DNA of 64,000 nt, from contig NZ_SRHY01000001.1 in assembly GCF_004565465.1 (NCBI RefSeq), positions 124,001 to 188,000 on the forward strand. Direction: 5' to 3'. Shown here piece by piece: positions 42,172 to 51,016 of the stretch (position 1 is its first letter; each line of letters opens with the position of its first letter). This DNA comes from Lentibacillus salicampi (GTDB lineage: Bacteria; Bacillota; Bacilli; Bacillales; Amphibacillaceae). Below the pieces are notes generated by a model that did no database searches, was not told the origin of the DNA, and was given only the letters and a program-made list of their open reading frames with translations. The translations under genes were made by a program, and so were the position numbers.

Positions 42172-44007
42172 ATGTCAAAACAAACATCACAGAAAAATCG
42201 TCACTTAAATCGGTTTTATTATACGGTCGATCACGCGGTGGAAAAACCGTTCAACTGGAAGCAAATGTGGCGTCTGTTAACGTATTTGAAACCATATTCC
42301 AAAACATATCTGCCTGGTGCTATTATCGCAATGTTCATTTCGACTGCTGTACGGCTGATTGTGCCGATTCTGATTGGTAAAATTGTCTTTGATATTGTCA
42401 TTGCCAATGAAGATCTGACAATGCTTACGTACATGGTGATCGGAATTGCTGTCATGTATCTTTTGAGCTACATTGGAAATGTTTTTCGAATCAAGTGGGT
42501 CAACATATTAGGTCAGAATGTTATCTATGATCTGCGGCAGCATTTATTTTCGCACATCCAGCGGCTGTCACACCGTTTTTTTGATAAACGTTCCGGTGGC
42601 TCGATTATTGTGCGGATTATGAATGATACCAACTCCCTGCAGGAATTATTTACAAATGGGATCATTAATCTGCTGATGGACGCTGTGACGCTTATCGGTA
42701 TTATTGTTATCTTATTGGTGCTGAGTCCGAAACTGGCACTTGCCATCATGGTTATCCTGCCAATCATGTTTTATATTTCAACCAAGCTGAGACGGAATAT
42801 TCGGCGTTCATGGCAGGATGTGCGTATTCAGCAATCACGCTTAAATTCTCATCTTAATGAAAGCATTCAGGGGATTCGGATTACCCAGTCATTCTCTCAG
42901 GAAAAAGCCAATCAAGAATATTTTGAGGGCGTAAATACCGATAATTTTAAAAGCTGGCGTATCGCCGAAAAGAAAAGCGCAATGTTCGGTCCGTTTGTTG
43001 AAATGAGCAATGCGCTCGGCAGCATTATTTTGATTGCTTATGGTGCTTATCTAATTTTGCTTGGTGAGGCAAATGGAGGTATTGCGATTGGAACGTTTGT
43101 ATCATTCGGTTTTTATGTCGGTATGTTCTGGGAGCCGATTTCCCGGCTCGGCCAGATGTATAATCAGCTGTTGATGGCCATGTCGGCGTCCGAACGTATT
43201 TTTGAGTTTCTGGATGAACAGCCGAACGTTGTAGACAAGGAAGATGGTAAAGATTTAAAGGATATGAAAGGGCACATTGAATTTGATCATGTGGAATTTT
43301 CCTATGATGCCAAACGGACGGCGCTGCATGAAATATCATTGGATATTAAGGCAGGGCAAACGGTTGCCCTGGTCGGCCATACGGGGAGCGGCAAATCGAC
43401 AATTGCCAATCTGATCAACCGTTTCTATGACCCGACAAAAGGTGCTGTCAAAATTGATGGGCACGATTTGCGTGATGTTAGACTAAATAGTTTGCGCCGC
43501 GGGATCAGTGTTGTGCTGCAAGATACGTTTATTTTCTCAGGCAACATTATAGAAAATATCCGATTCGGCAGGCCGGATGCAACGGATGAAGAAGTCATAG
43601 AGGCGGCCAAAGTGGTCGGAGCCGACGATTTCATCCAGCGACTGGCAAACGGATACGAAACAGAGGTAGAAGAACGTGGCAACATTCTTTCGGCAGGGGA
43701 GCGCCAATTATTATCATTTGCGAGGGCATTGCTGGCGGATCCCAAAATATTGATTCTTGATGAAGCGACTTCAAGTATTGATACCGAGACCGAAGTGAAA
43801 ATCCAGGCTGCCTTGCAAAGACTCTTGAAAGGGAGGACGGCAATCATTATTGCGCACCGTCTGTCAACCATCCGGGAATCCGATCAGATCTTTGTACTGG
43901 AAAATGGGAAAGTACTGGAATCAGGCAGCCATGATGAACTGATGGGGCAGCATGGTGAATATTTTGGGCTGATTAAATCACAGTTTGAAATGCTGGATGC
44001 GATGTAG
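42172..44007 (+). CDS. ABC exporter half-transporter, catalytic partner
   Basis: The 611-residue protein has an N-terminal cytosolic extension of about 45 residues, six membrane helices and an ATPase domain. Walker A is GHTGSGKST and Walker B ILILDEATSSID with the catalytic Glu intact, while the signature reads ILSAGERQLLSFARA (second G of LSGGQ replaced). Together with the Asp-substituted Walker B of the preceding protein this gives one active and one inactive site, as in heterodimeric exporters. The extension fits the YheH/YknV/YfiC type of larger partner. Confidence 0.9.
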   Translation: MSKQTSQKNRHLNRFYYTVDHAVEKPFNWKQMWRLLTYLKPYSKTYLPGAIIAMFISTAVRLIVPILIGKIVFDIVIANEDLTMLTYMVIGIAVMYLLSYIGNVFRIKWVNILGQNVIYDLRQHLFSHIQRLSHRFFDKRSGGSIIVRIMNDTNSLQELFTNGIINLLMDAVTLIGIIVILLVLSPKLALAIMVILPIMFYISTKLRRNIRRSWQDVRIQQSRLNSHLNESIQGIRITQSFSQEKANQEYFEGVNTDNFKSWRIAEKKSAMFGPFVEMSNALGSIILIAYGAYLILLGEANGGIAIGTFVSFGFYVGMFWEPISRLGQMYNQLLMAMSASERIFEFLDEQPNVVDKEDGKDLKDMKGHIEFDHVEFSYDAKRTALHEISLDIKAGQTVALVGHTGSGKSTIANLINRFYDPTKGAVKIDGHDLRDVRLNSLRRGISVVLQDTFIFSGNIIENIRFGRPDATDEEVIEAAKVVGADDFIQRLANGYETEVEERGNILSAGERQLLSFARALLADPKILILDEATSSIDTETEVKIQAALQRLLKGRTAIIIAHRLSTIRESDQIFVLENGKVLESGSHDELMGQHGEYFGLIKSQFEMLDAM

Positions 44008-44093
44008 GGGGGAGCGCATACATTTTTCATGCCTTGCCTTGCGAAACACTGATAGCTCAAATATTTGCAGAAAATATATAGTGTTTTATAGCG

Positions 44094-44132
44094 ACAAGGT
44101 GCGACTACCCTTACTGGATAGTCGCACCTTGT
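44094..44132 (+). repeat. Perfect 14-bp hairpin behind the ABC exporter operon
   Basis: ACAAGGTGCGACTA (44094-44107) pairs perfectly with TAGTCGCACCTTGT (44119-44132) around 11 bases. There is no T-run, so it is not a classical intrinsic terminator. It could protect the 3' end of the transcript or be a repeat. Confidence 0.7.
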
Positions 44133-44246
44133 GCTACATGAACTAAAGGGGCAGAGTTTTTCAATTTATTAGCATCAAAGGTATTCTTGATCTGCCACAA
44201 CAGGGTCATTATTTGGAATAAGATTTAAATTTTTAGGAGGTTCGCT

Positions 44247-44563
44247 ATGTTAACTAGAGAAGATATCTTTAAGCACGTCAAAGAAAACTATGGTACATTG
44301 CCTGATTATCCGTTTAAGAAATTTCCAAACTATGCTGTATTGAGACATGCATCCAACGGAAAATGGTATGGTCTTGTGATGAATGTCCTCCCGAATTAAA
44401 TGGCAGTTTACGAAAACGACGAGATATTTTACCTGGATATCATATGAATAAGGAACATTGGATCACATTTGTTTTAGAACGTACCGATATAAAAGAAGGG
44501 ATTTATGATTTGATTGAGTTGAGCTATAATTTAACCAGGAATAATGAGGAGTGTTCCTCCTAA
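44247..44563 (+). pseudogene. Broken MmcQ/YjbR family gene with internal deletion
   Basis: From the ATG at 44247 (TTAGGAGG site) the frame reads MLTREDIFKHVKENYGTLPD and on to KWYGLVMNVLPN, then stops at 44397-44399. This is the N-terminal half of a MmcQ/YjbR family protein. The C-terminal half continues in another frame from about 44380: ELNGSLRKRRDILPGYHMNK, EHWITFVLERTD.., LIELSYNLT, ending at 44563. The segment normally in between, some 25 to 30 residues, is missing. The junction lies at AATGTCCTCCCG, and a short AATGT repeat in the ancestral gene would explain the deletion. Confidence 0.85.
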
Positions 44564-44669
44564 TCGGGTCTAATGTTGAAAAACCAATTCAGAATCGCAA
44601 TTCATTTATACTATCGGCACTAATGTATATAGAGTACAAGAAATGCAAATCCCCTAATAGAAAAGGAAT

Positions 44670-45572
44670 CTATTGGAATTGCTGTAACCGTGAGAAAAAC
44701 TGCTTTACAAAACTGTAAAACACTTCTTCTGATGGTGCCAACGTATGTTTCTTTGGTTTAATGATTCCAACAGTTCGCCTGATTTCCGGAAGCTCGAGTG
44801 GTATTTTAACAGTCATTCGTGGGGTGGTCTCATCAAATGTGCTCTCCGGTAAAAGGGTAACACCAATCCCCGCGGAGACGAGCCCTTTAATGGCGTCAAG
44901 GTCTTCTCCCTCTGCAGAAATAGCAGGGGTAAAGCCTGCTTGTCTGCACGCATCGATTGTTATTTTATTCAGGACATACCCATCAGGAAAACTGACAAAT
45001 GGTTCATGTTTCATATCATTAAGAGACACACCTTCTCTTTCAGCAAAAGGGTGATTGATCGGCAGTAATGCCAGGATGTGTTCGGAGTAAAGGATGTGGG
45101 ATTCGATGTCAGGTTCATTCTTGGGCACCGGCCCAATAAACGCTACTTGTATGTCTCCTCTTTTGACGGAATCGATCAAATAACGATACGAGCCCTGGCG
45201 TAATTGAAACCTTGCTTCCGGGTATTCATCTTTAAAAGCTGAAATCACACTGGGCATAAGATGACCGGACAAGCTTGTTGGAAAGCCGATTTTGATTGTT
45301 CCGCGTTCAGGATCCAGATATTCATCTATTTGCTTTTTGGCATTGTCAATCGCCTCCATGGCAAACTTTGTATGTGTATAAAAAGTTCTTCCAATCTGGG
45401 TTAATTTAATGTTTCTTCCTTCACGCTCGAATAAATCGACTTCAAGTTCGCGCTCCAGGTTGGTAATTTGCCTGCTTATTGCTGATTGGGCAACATGTAA
45501 ATTGACACCTGCCTCGGAAACGTGTTCCCGTTCTGCCACTTCCATAAAATAGCGTAGTTGACGCAATTCCAT
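44670..45572 (-). CDS. gltC: LysR family regulator GltC
   Basis: The 300-residue protein begins MELRQLRYFMEVAEREHVSE, has a LysR helix-turn-helix (HVAQSAISRQITNLERELEVDLFEREGRNIKLTQIG, residues about 25-60) and the conserved EGEDLDAIKGLVSAGIGVTLLPESTF near 205-230. Length and sequence agree closely with B. subtilis GltC, which activates the glutamate synthase operon gltAB and responds to 2-oxoglutarate and glutamate. The start at 45572 gives exactly the GltC length. The divergent gene here is not gltAB but a small lipoyl-like protein. A LysR-type dyad lies between. Confidence 0.9.
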   Translation of the reverse strand: MELRQLRYFMEVAEREHVSEAGVNLHVAQSAISRQITNLERELEVDLFEREGRNIKLTQIGRTFYTHTKFAMEAIDNAKKQIDEYLDPERGTIKIGFPTSLSGHLMPSVISAFKDEYPEARFQLRQGSYRYLIDSVKRGDIQVAFIGPVPKNEPDIESHILYSEHILALLPINHPFAEREGVSLNDMKHEPFVSFPDGYVLNKITIDACRQAGFTPAISAEGEDLDAIKGLVSAGIGVTLLPESTFDETTPRMTVKIPLELPEIRRTVGIIKPKKHTLAPSEEVFYSFVKQFFSRLQQFQ

Positions 45573-45600
45573 CCCTGTCATCTCCATTCATATCATAAAC

Positions 45601-45654
45601 AGATTGATTTAATCTAAATTATATATTGTTTCGATTGATTTGAAAAGCTATAAT
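45601..45654 (+). promoter_or_regulatory. GltC-type operator and promoter of the lipoyl-like gene
   Basis: TTGTTT (45626-45631) and TATAAT (45649-45654) are 17 bases apart. Upstream, AGATT-N5-AATCT (45601-45615) is a dyad centred about 53 bases before the probable start of transcription, the position for a LysR activator; it also lies 30 bases before the gltC start codon, allowing autoregulation. Binding by GltC is inference. Confidence 0.55.
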
Positions 45655-45711
45655 TATTAATATACAGGAAATATTGAATTGTACGATATTTTTAAAGGAG
45701 ATGAATCTAAG

Positions 45712-45972
45712 ATGAAATATGAAGTATTCCCGAGACGGTGGGGTTACGAAGAAATTATTACGGCTCCGGTTAAAGGAAATGTGGAAAGTATTAAGGTCGA
45801 ATCAGGAGAACAAGTTCACGAACAACAATTGTTAGTAATGATTCGTGCAGAACAAGGGCATGTGAAACATATTCTGACGGGGGCAAGCGGAACAGTCGAG
45901 TCATTAACTGTGAAAGTTGGGGACAACGTAGTCCAAGGTGATGTTCTCTTTTTTATAAAGGATGATTTATAA
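45712..45972 (+). CDS. Free-standing biotinyl/lipoyl-like domain protein
   Basis: The ATG at 45712 follows AAAGGAGATG and gives 86 residues. The sequence EIITAPVKGNVESIKVESGEQVHEQQLLVMIRAEQGHVKHILTGASGTVESLTVKVGDNVVQGDVLFFI has the two half-motif pseudo-symmetry of biotinyl/lipoyl domains. The lysine normally modified at the hairpin tip (as in MKM or DKA) is not in place: that region reads RAEQG. It is therefore probably not biotinylated or lipoylated and may serve as a binding module. The gene is divergent from gltC. Confidence 0.72.
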   Translation: MKYEVFPRRWGYEEIITAPVKGNVESIKVESGEQVHEQQLLVMIRAEQGHVKHILTGASGTVESLTVKVGDNVVQGDVLFFIKDDL

Positions 45973-46517
45973 AACATATGATTTACCGGCAAGAATACAT
46001 TTTACGTCAAGTGCCACCAACGCTTCAGAAACATGGCCTGCAGAAATCAATGAAGCGTCGTGATAAAATCTATTCCTCATTGGTGAAACCTTATCTTTTG
46101 ACCCGAACGTTACTTGGAAAATCAGGAAACTCCTTATTTTTAATGTTGCAATCATTTTACTTATCCCTCACTCACTTTCGCACCAATAAAATAAGCTCAA
46201 ACTGTGAATTGCGGCGTGCATGCAAAGGTTTTCCTGACAACCTTGGTACAATTTGCAACCCAGTTTTTTTATGCACTTTAGATATATACTGCGACATAAG
46301 TTTGAGAAGTTTCACTTAGTGAGGCTTTCACGCCCCGCAGATGGAATATACTTACGTTCCCATTCTTTTTCGCCGGGACAGAGCTTCTCACGATGATTTA
46401 TAGCTTAAATCGATCTCCTTTTCATCGAGACAACCGGATCAGTATATTATTCACTTCGCCACCAGCACTTTTCTTTCCCGAAACTGATCCTATTATATAA
46501 ACAGAGAGTTATCTTTT
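45973..46517. other. 545-bp intergenic region with possible RNA structure
   Basis: No convincing gene is present; frames on both strands are interrupted or lack ribosome binding sites. Inverted repeats are visible: GGATCAGT (46436-46443) with ACTGATCC (46483-46490), and GATTTA (46395-46400) with TAAATC (46406-46411). This structured part lies behind the cydC stop codon on the minus strand. No known riboswitch, intron or small RNA was recognised. Confidence 0.5.
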
Positions 46518-48236
46518 TTACAGCAAATCCTTTTCAATCTGTTTCATTTCATACAAGTATCCTTGCTGCTGCATTAATTCGGCAAATGTACCGGATTCGA
46601 TGATGGCACCTTGATCCATGACGATAATTTGGTCCATTTCTTCCAGGTTTGCCAGGCGGTGGCTGACAAGGACGAGGGTATCGTGCTCAGCCTGGTTGAA
46701 AAGATGCCGGTAAATAGCTGCTTCGGTCAGAGCATCAACAGATGAGGTAGGTTCATCCAATAGCCAGAGATGAGCATCTTTAAGCATCGCCCGTGCTATC
46801 GCGAGTCGTTGTTTTTCTCCGCCAGAGAGATTGTCGCCCTTTTCATACACCGCTTCATCCAGTGACAGGTAATCAAGCTCAACCTTAGCTAGTGCGACTT
46901 CCATTTCCTGATCGTTTAAAGTATCACCAGCAAGCAGCAAATTAGTCCTGACCGTTCCATAGAAGAAATGGTTTTCCTGGAGGACGGCATTCGAATTTGC
47001 CCAAATCGATTCCTGGTCAATTTGATCGATTGACAGCCCATCCAGATGTATAGAGCCCTGATCGGGAGGATTCATGTTCAACAGTAGCTGCAGTAACGTC
47101 GATTTTCCAGAACCGCTCGGCCCCACAATGGCTGTCTTGGAACCTGCAGGCAGTGTCAGACTAATGTTTTTAAGCGTCTGACGCGGCTCATCCGGGAATG
47201 AAAACGAAACATTTTCCATATGAATCTTGAAGGCCTGATCCGACTGCAATGTCTCTTTATCACCGTCAACGGTGTTACCTTCATTTTCTTGTTCCACGAC
47301 TGCCGATAGACGGTTAGCGGCTCGTTTACTGTCCTGATAGTGGATTGGGAAAGCAGCCATAGGCCCGGCATCCTCAAAAACCGTTAGGGAAATCATGACA
47401 AGCATAGCGAGCAGTACACCTTCAAGCTGACCATCAATCACGAGGAATCCCCCTAATGCCAGCACAAACCAGGATATAATCAAGGTTATGAATGCGTTAA
47501 CCGATTGACTTGATAGCTTATTCGTATTTTCCTGTTCTTGCGCCCTGATATAGGCATTAGATGACTGAACCAGGTCTTGCTCTTTATCATTCAATTTCTG
47601 ATATATTTTTAAATCGCGGAAACCGTTTAGGAATTCAGTAGCTTCTGTTGATAATTTACCTCTTTGTTCCCGCACACGGCGATCAATGGTCACTTGCTTT
47701 AGTGCAAATAAAGCCGGTATGACAAACACCGTCAACAATAGCCCCACGAACAAAACAATGGCCACATAAATGGAAAAGAACGCGGTAAACAGGATCGTAC
47801 TTATAAAGACGAGCATCAATACGATAGGTGGGTAAAAGACCCTCAGAAAGAAATTTTGCAGTGTTTCAACATCTCCAACAACCCGGGATAACAAGTCGCC
47901 ACTTCGATATTTTTGAAAGATCCCGGGAGCTAATGGTTCGAGTTTACTAAAAAATGAAACACGCAAATTGCTTAAAATTGTAAACGTCGCCCGATGAGAA
48001 AAATACCGTTCTGCATAACGGGCGATTGCTTTGGTGATCCCGAGCAATTTCACGGCTGATGTTATAATAATCAGTGTATAAAAAGGCGGAGTCAAAGCAG
48101 ATTTGGAAATAAGATAGCCACTTGCTGCGAATAAGCCGACAGCTGTTATTCCCGCTATAAATCCAAACAACACCGAATAAAGAATATCCTTTTTTTCCAC
48201 CATCATTAATTTGATAACCATGGTTAAATTTTTCAT
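46518..48236 (-). CDS. cydC: Thiol reductant ABC exporter subunit CydC
   Basis: The 572-residue half-transporter has six membrane helices and an ATPase domain with Walker A GPSGSGKST, signature NLSGGEKQRLAIARA and Walker B LWLLDEPTSSVD. The N-terminal AASGYLISKSALTPPFYTLIIITSAVKLLGI is diagnostic of CydC. With CydD it exports glutathione or cysteine-type reductants and is required for assembly of cytochrome bd. The start overlaps the end of cydD by four bases (ATGA). B. subtilis names are swapped between the two subunits in some sources; I use the E. coli convention. Confidence 0.93.
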   Translation of the reverse strand: MKNLTMVIKLMMVEKKDILYSVLFGFIAGITAVGLFAASGYLISKSALTPPFYTLIIITSAVKLLGITKAIARYAERYFSHRATFTILSNLRVSFFSKLEPLAPGIFQKYRSGDLLSRVVGDVETLQNFFLRVFYPPIVLMLVFISTILFTAFFSIYVAIVLFVGLLLTVFVIPALFALKQVTIDRRVREQRGKLSTEATEFLNGFRDLKIYQKLNDKEQDLVQSSNAYIRAQEQENTNKLSSQSVNAFITLIISWFVLALGGFLVIDGQLEGVLLAMLVMISLTVFEDAGPMAAFPIHYQDSKRAANRLSAVVEQENEGNTVDGDKETLQSDQAFKIHMENVSFSFPDEPRQTLKNISLTLPAGSKTAIVGPSGSGKSTLLQLLLNMNPPDQGSIHLDGLSIDQIDQESIWANSNAVLQENHFFYGTVRTNLLLAGDTLNDQEMEVALAKVELDYLSLDEAVYEKGDNLSGGEKQRLAIARAMLKDAHLWLLDEPTSSVDALTEAAIYRHLFNQAEHDTLVLVSHRLANLEEMDQIIVMDQGAIIESGTFAELMQQQGYLYEMKQIEKDLL

Positions 48237-49966
48237 TCTGCTTTCACTCCCCGCTGTACAGATACCATGTTCCGGTATTCCGGAGTTGTTTCAACCAATT
48301 CCTGGTGTGTTCCTTCGCCCACCAAGCGGCCCTTTTCCAGAAATAAAATATTTTCAGCATTCCTGATTGTGTGAAGGCGATGGGCAACAGTAATGACGGT
48401 CGCATGTTGTGCCAATTGGTTTATAGATGATTGCAGGATGTGCTCTGTTTCAAGATCAAGACCTGTTGTCGGCTCATCAAATAGAATAACGGCCGGTTGT
48501 TTTAAAAATGCTCTGGCCAGCGCAAGACGCTGTACTTCCCCGCCGGAAAGCCCGCGTCCTGCTTCACCAACATCGGTATCGTAGCCATTTTCCAGCGTTT
48601 GAATCAGATTGGCGATCCCCGCCTGTTCAGCTGCGCGTTCAATTTCTTTACGGCTGGCGTTGGAGTTACCACCAATTGCAATGTTTTCCGCAATACTCCC
48701 CGAAAAAAGATAGGGTTGCTGTGAGATATAACTCAATTGTCCGAACCAGTCGCTTTCAGTGTAATGTGTCAACGGTTCTCCATTAACGATCATCTCTCCT
48801 TCTGAAGTGGGGAGGAGGCCGGCAACCAAGTGGAGGAGAGTCGTCTTTCCGGAACCGCTCCGACCGGCAATAGCAATCTGTCCGTAAGGCGGTATGGAGG
48901 TCATGATATTGTGTAATGAAAATTGACCATCGCCATAGTTAAAACCGGCATGGTTGAGATAGATAGCAGGCGGCACGGATTTAGCGGGAAGATTTTTTCT
49001 ACCCCATTGAACTTGCTGCTCTGCCCGGTTCAACTCTTCTGTGATTTTCCTGGCAGCGCCCATGCTGCTTCGGCCGTTATGAAACGTACTTCCCAGCTCT
49101 TTTAGTGTTGAATAGAATTCAGGTGCGAGCACCAACAAAAAGAATGCAGTAAAGAACGGTATTTGTTCATAGATGATTAGCTGGATGGCTAACTCAAGGG
49201 CAATAATACCAACGCTGAGCATTGAAATCAGTTCCAGCATAAACGAAGATGTAAAAGCGACTTTTAATATTCCCATTGTGGCATCTCTGAAGCTCAGGCT
49301 GCTTCTCCGGAGGGTGCCTTGCTGGTCCTTTGCACGTCCGAATAATTTAAGGGTGGTAAGCCCTTGGAGTGTATCCAGAAAGCTGCCGGAAAATGCAGCC
49401 AGTTTTTCCTGCTGTTCTTCTGATTTGCTTTTCGTTTGCATGCCGATAATGATCATGAAGACCGGAATGAATGGAGCTGTGATAATCATAATCAGGCCGG
49501 TGTTCACATGCAGAGTAAAGACAACCGCTAAAATCAAGAGGGGGATGACCGATGTCTTGATTAGCTGTGGGATGTATGCACTGAAATAGCTGTCCGTTTC
49601 ATCGACTGCATCCAGCATGACACTGACTTTGCTGCCTGACTGGCCTTCCAGTGATTGGCTGACCGGTGTTTTGGAGAATTTATGCAACAATGCCTTGCGA
49701 TACGCAGCTTTGACGTTTGCCGCCATTCCGATACCCATACGTCCATTGGCATAGGATGCTGCTGTTCGAAGCAATAAAACAGCTAATAACCCCAACAGCA
49801 TCCATATGATTTCAGAAAGTCCCTTCTCCTGCAGAAAAATATGATCAACAATCGTTACGAGAAAATACGCCTGCAGAATCACCATTACGGCGGTTATGAC
49901 AGACAGGATAACCAGGAACGCCATATGCCGTTTATATTTGAAAGCGATCTTTGTCAAACTGTCCAT
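48233..49966 (-). CDS. cydD: Thiol reductant ABC exporter subunit CydD
   Basis: The 577-residue half-transporter carries AFKYKRHMAFLVILSVITAVMVILQAYFLVTIVDHIFLQ at the start, typical of CydD. The ATPase domain has Walker A GRSGSGKTT, signature LSGGEVQRLALARA and Walker B VILFDEPTTGLD, all canonical. It begins 36 bases after the cydB stop with a CTGGAGGG site and overlaps cydC by four bases, making a cydABDC operon as in bacilli. Confidence 0.93.
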   Translation of the reverse strand: MDSLTKIAFKYKRHMAFLVILSVITAVMVILQAYFLVTIVDHIFLQEKGLSEIIWMLLGLLAVLLLRTAASYANGRMGIGMAANVKAAYRKALLHKFSKTPVSQSLEGQSGSKVSVMLDAVDETDSYFSAYIPQLIKTSVIPLLILAVVFTLHVNTGLIMIITAPFIPVFMIIIGMQTKSKSEEQQEKLAAFSGSFLDTLQGLTTLKLFGRAKDQQGTLRRSSLSFRDATMGILKVAFTSSFMLELISMLSVGIIALELAIQLIIYEQIPFFTAFFLLVLAPEFYSTLKELGSTFHNGRSSMGAARKITEELNRAEQQVQWGRKNLPAKSVPPAIYLNHAGFNYGDGQFSLHNIMTSIPPYGQIAIAGRSGSGKTTLLHLVAGLLPTSEGEMIVNGEPLTHYTESDWFGQLSYISQQPYLFSGSIAENIAIGGNSNASRKEIERAAEQAGIANLIQTLENGYDTDVGEAGRGLSGGEVQRLALARAFLKQPAVILFDEPTTGLDLETEHILQSSINQLAQHATVITVAHRLHTIRNAENILFLEKGRLVGEGTHQELVETTPEYRNMVSVQRGVKAE

Positions 49967-50002
49967 AGTTCTGCAACCCTCCAGGAGACATTTGTCGGTC
50001 AG

Positions 50003-51016
50003 CTATTTTTTACCTTTAACATAGTCAGCGTTAAATAAAAACAACCGCATTAATAAAATCAATGAAGGAACGAGAAGTAGCAAACCGCCTATAAATGCTA
50101 TGACAAGAGCAATCCCCATCGATTCATGTGTGGCACTTTCATGAATGGAAATATAAGGATCAAGCAAATACGGATAATGCCCGATGCCATAACCGAAAAA
50201 GGCGAATAAATATTGCAGCATAATACTGACAAATGCAATACCGTAGAGCTTCCCACGATACAGCAGCCAGATGGCAATCATGAAAAATCCGACAGACAGA
50301 CCGAACATCCACCACAGGTCCAGCATGCTTTCATAATGCCTTTCGTTATGTTGACTCAAAAAAATTAGTGTCGTCATAGCAGCAATGATAGCGGGCGTAC
50401 TCCAGAACAAAGCAAAGTTGCGCACCAGTTTTAATGCCGGGTAATCCTTGGCGCGCGCTGCGTAAAATGATAAAAAGGCTGCACTAATAAATAATACGGA
50501 TACAATCGCAAGGGCGACAATACTCCAGGACAGTGGGCTTGTGAACAATTCCAAGTACTGCAATGAGACGGTTCCGTTTGTTTCCTTAATAAATCCGCCT
50601 TCCGACAATGTTAAGGCAACTGACAAAGAAGCAGGGATCAAAAGCCCTGTTGCACCATACAGAAAGGTATAAACAGTGCTTTGTTTGGAGCCGTAATTTT
50701 CAAATGCATAAAATGAACCACGGATCGCCAGTAAAATGATGGCGATGCTGCCCGGCACCAATAAGGCTGTCCCATAATAATAAGCCGTTTCCGGGAAGAA
50801 TCCGACAATCCCGACAAAGAAGAAGACGAAAAACACGTTCGTCACTTCCCATACAGGTGACAAATAGCGTGCGATCAGCTGATTTACCACATGGTCCTGT
50901 TTCGTGACTTTCGCATAAAATGCAAAGAACCCGGCACCAAAATCAATTGAAGCGACAATCAGGTAACCATAGAGGAAAATCCATAATACCGAAACACCGA
51001 TTATTTCATAACTCAC
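50003..51016 (-). CDS. cydB: Cytochrome bd oxidase subunit II (CydB)
   Basis: The 337-residue membrane protein has about eight helices. WIFLYGYLIVASIDFGAGFFAFYA and RYLSPVWEVTNVFFVFFFVGIVGFFPETAYYYG are characteristic of CydB. It is the second subunit of the high-affinity quinol oxidase. The gene overlaps cydA by four bases (ATGA) and is followed by cydD. Confidence 0.94.
   Translation of the reverse strand: MSYEIIGVSVLWIFLYGYLIVASIDFGAGFFAFYAKVTKQDHVVNQLIARYLSPVWEVTNVFFVFFFVGIVGFFPETAYYYGTALLVPGSIAIILLAIRGSFYAFENYGSKQSTVYTFLYGATGLLIPASLSVALTLSEGGFIKETNGTVSLQYLELFTSPLSWSIVALAIVSVLFISAAFLSFYAARAKDYPALKLVRNFALFWSTPAIIAAMTTLIFLSQHNERHYESMLDLWWMFGLSVGFFMIAIWLLYRGKLYGIAFVSIMLQYLFAFFGYGIGHYPYLLDPYISIHESATHESMGIALVIAFIGGLLLLVPSLILLMRLFLFNADYVKGKK

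Noticed and set aside
44363..44563. Independent 66-residue gene.
   Set aside because: Its C-terminal part is the second half of a YjbR-type protein whose first half is directly upstream in another frame; better explained as one broken gene.
45978..46319. 113-codon frame behind the lipoyl-like gene.
   Set aside because: No ribosome binding site, unnatural composition with many Cys, Leu, Arg and Ser, and no resemblance to any family.
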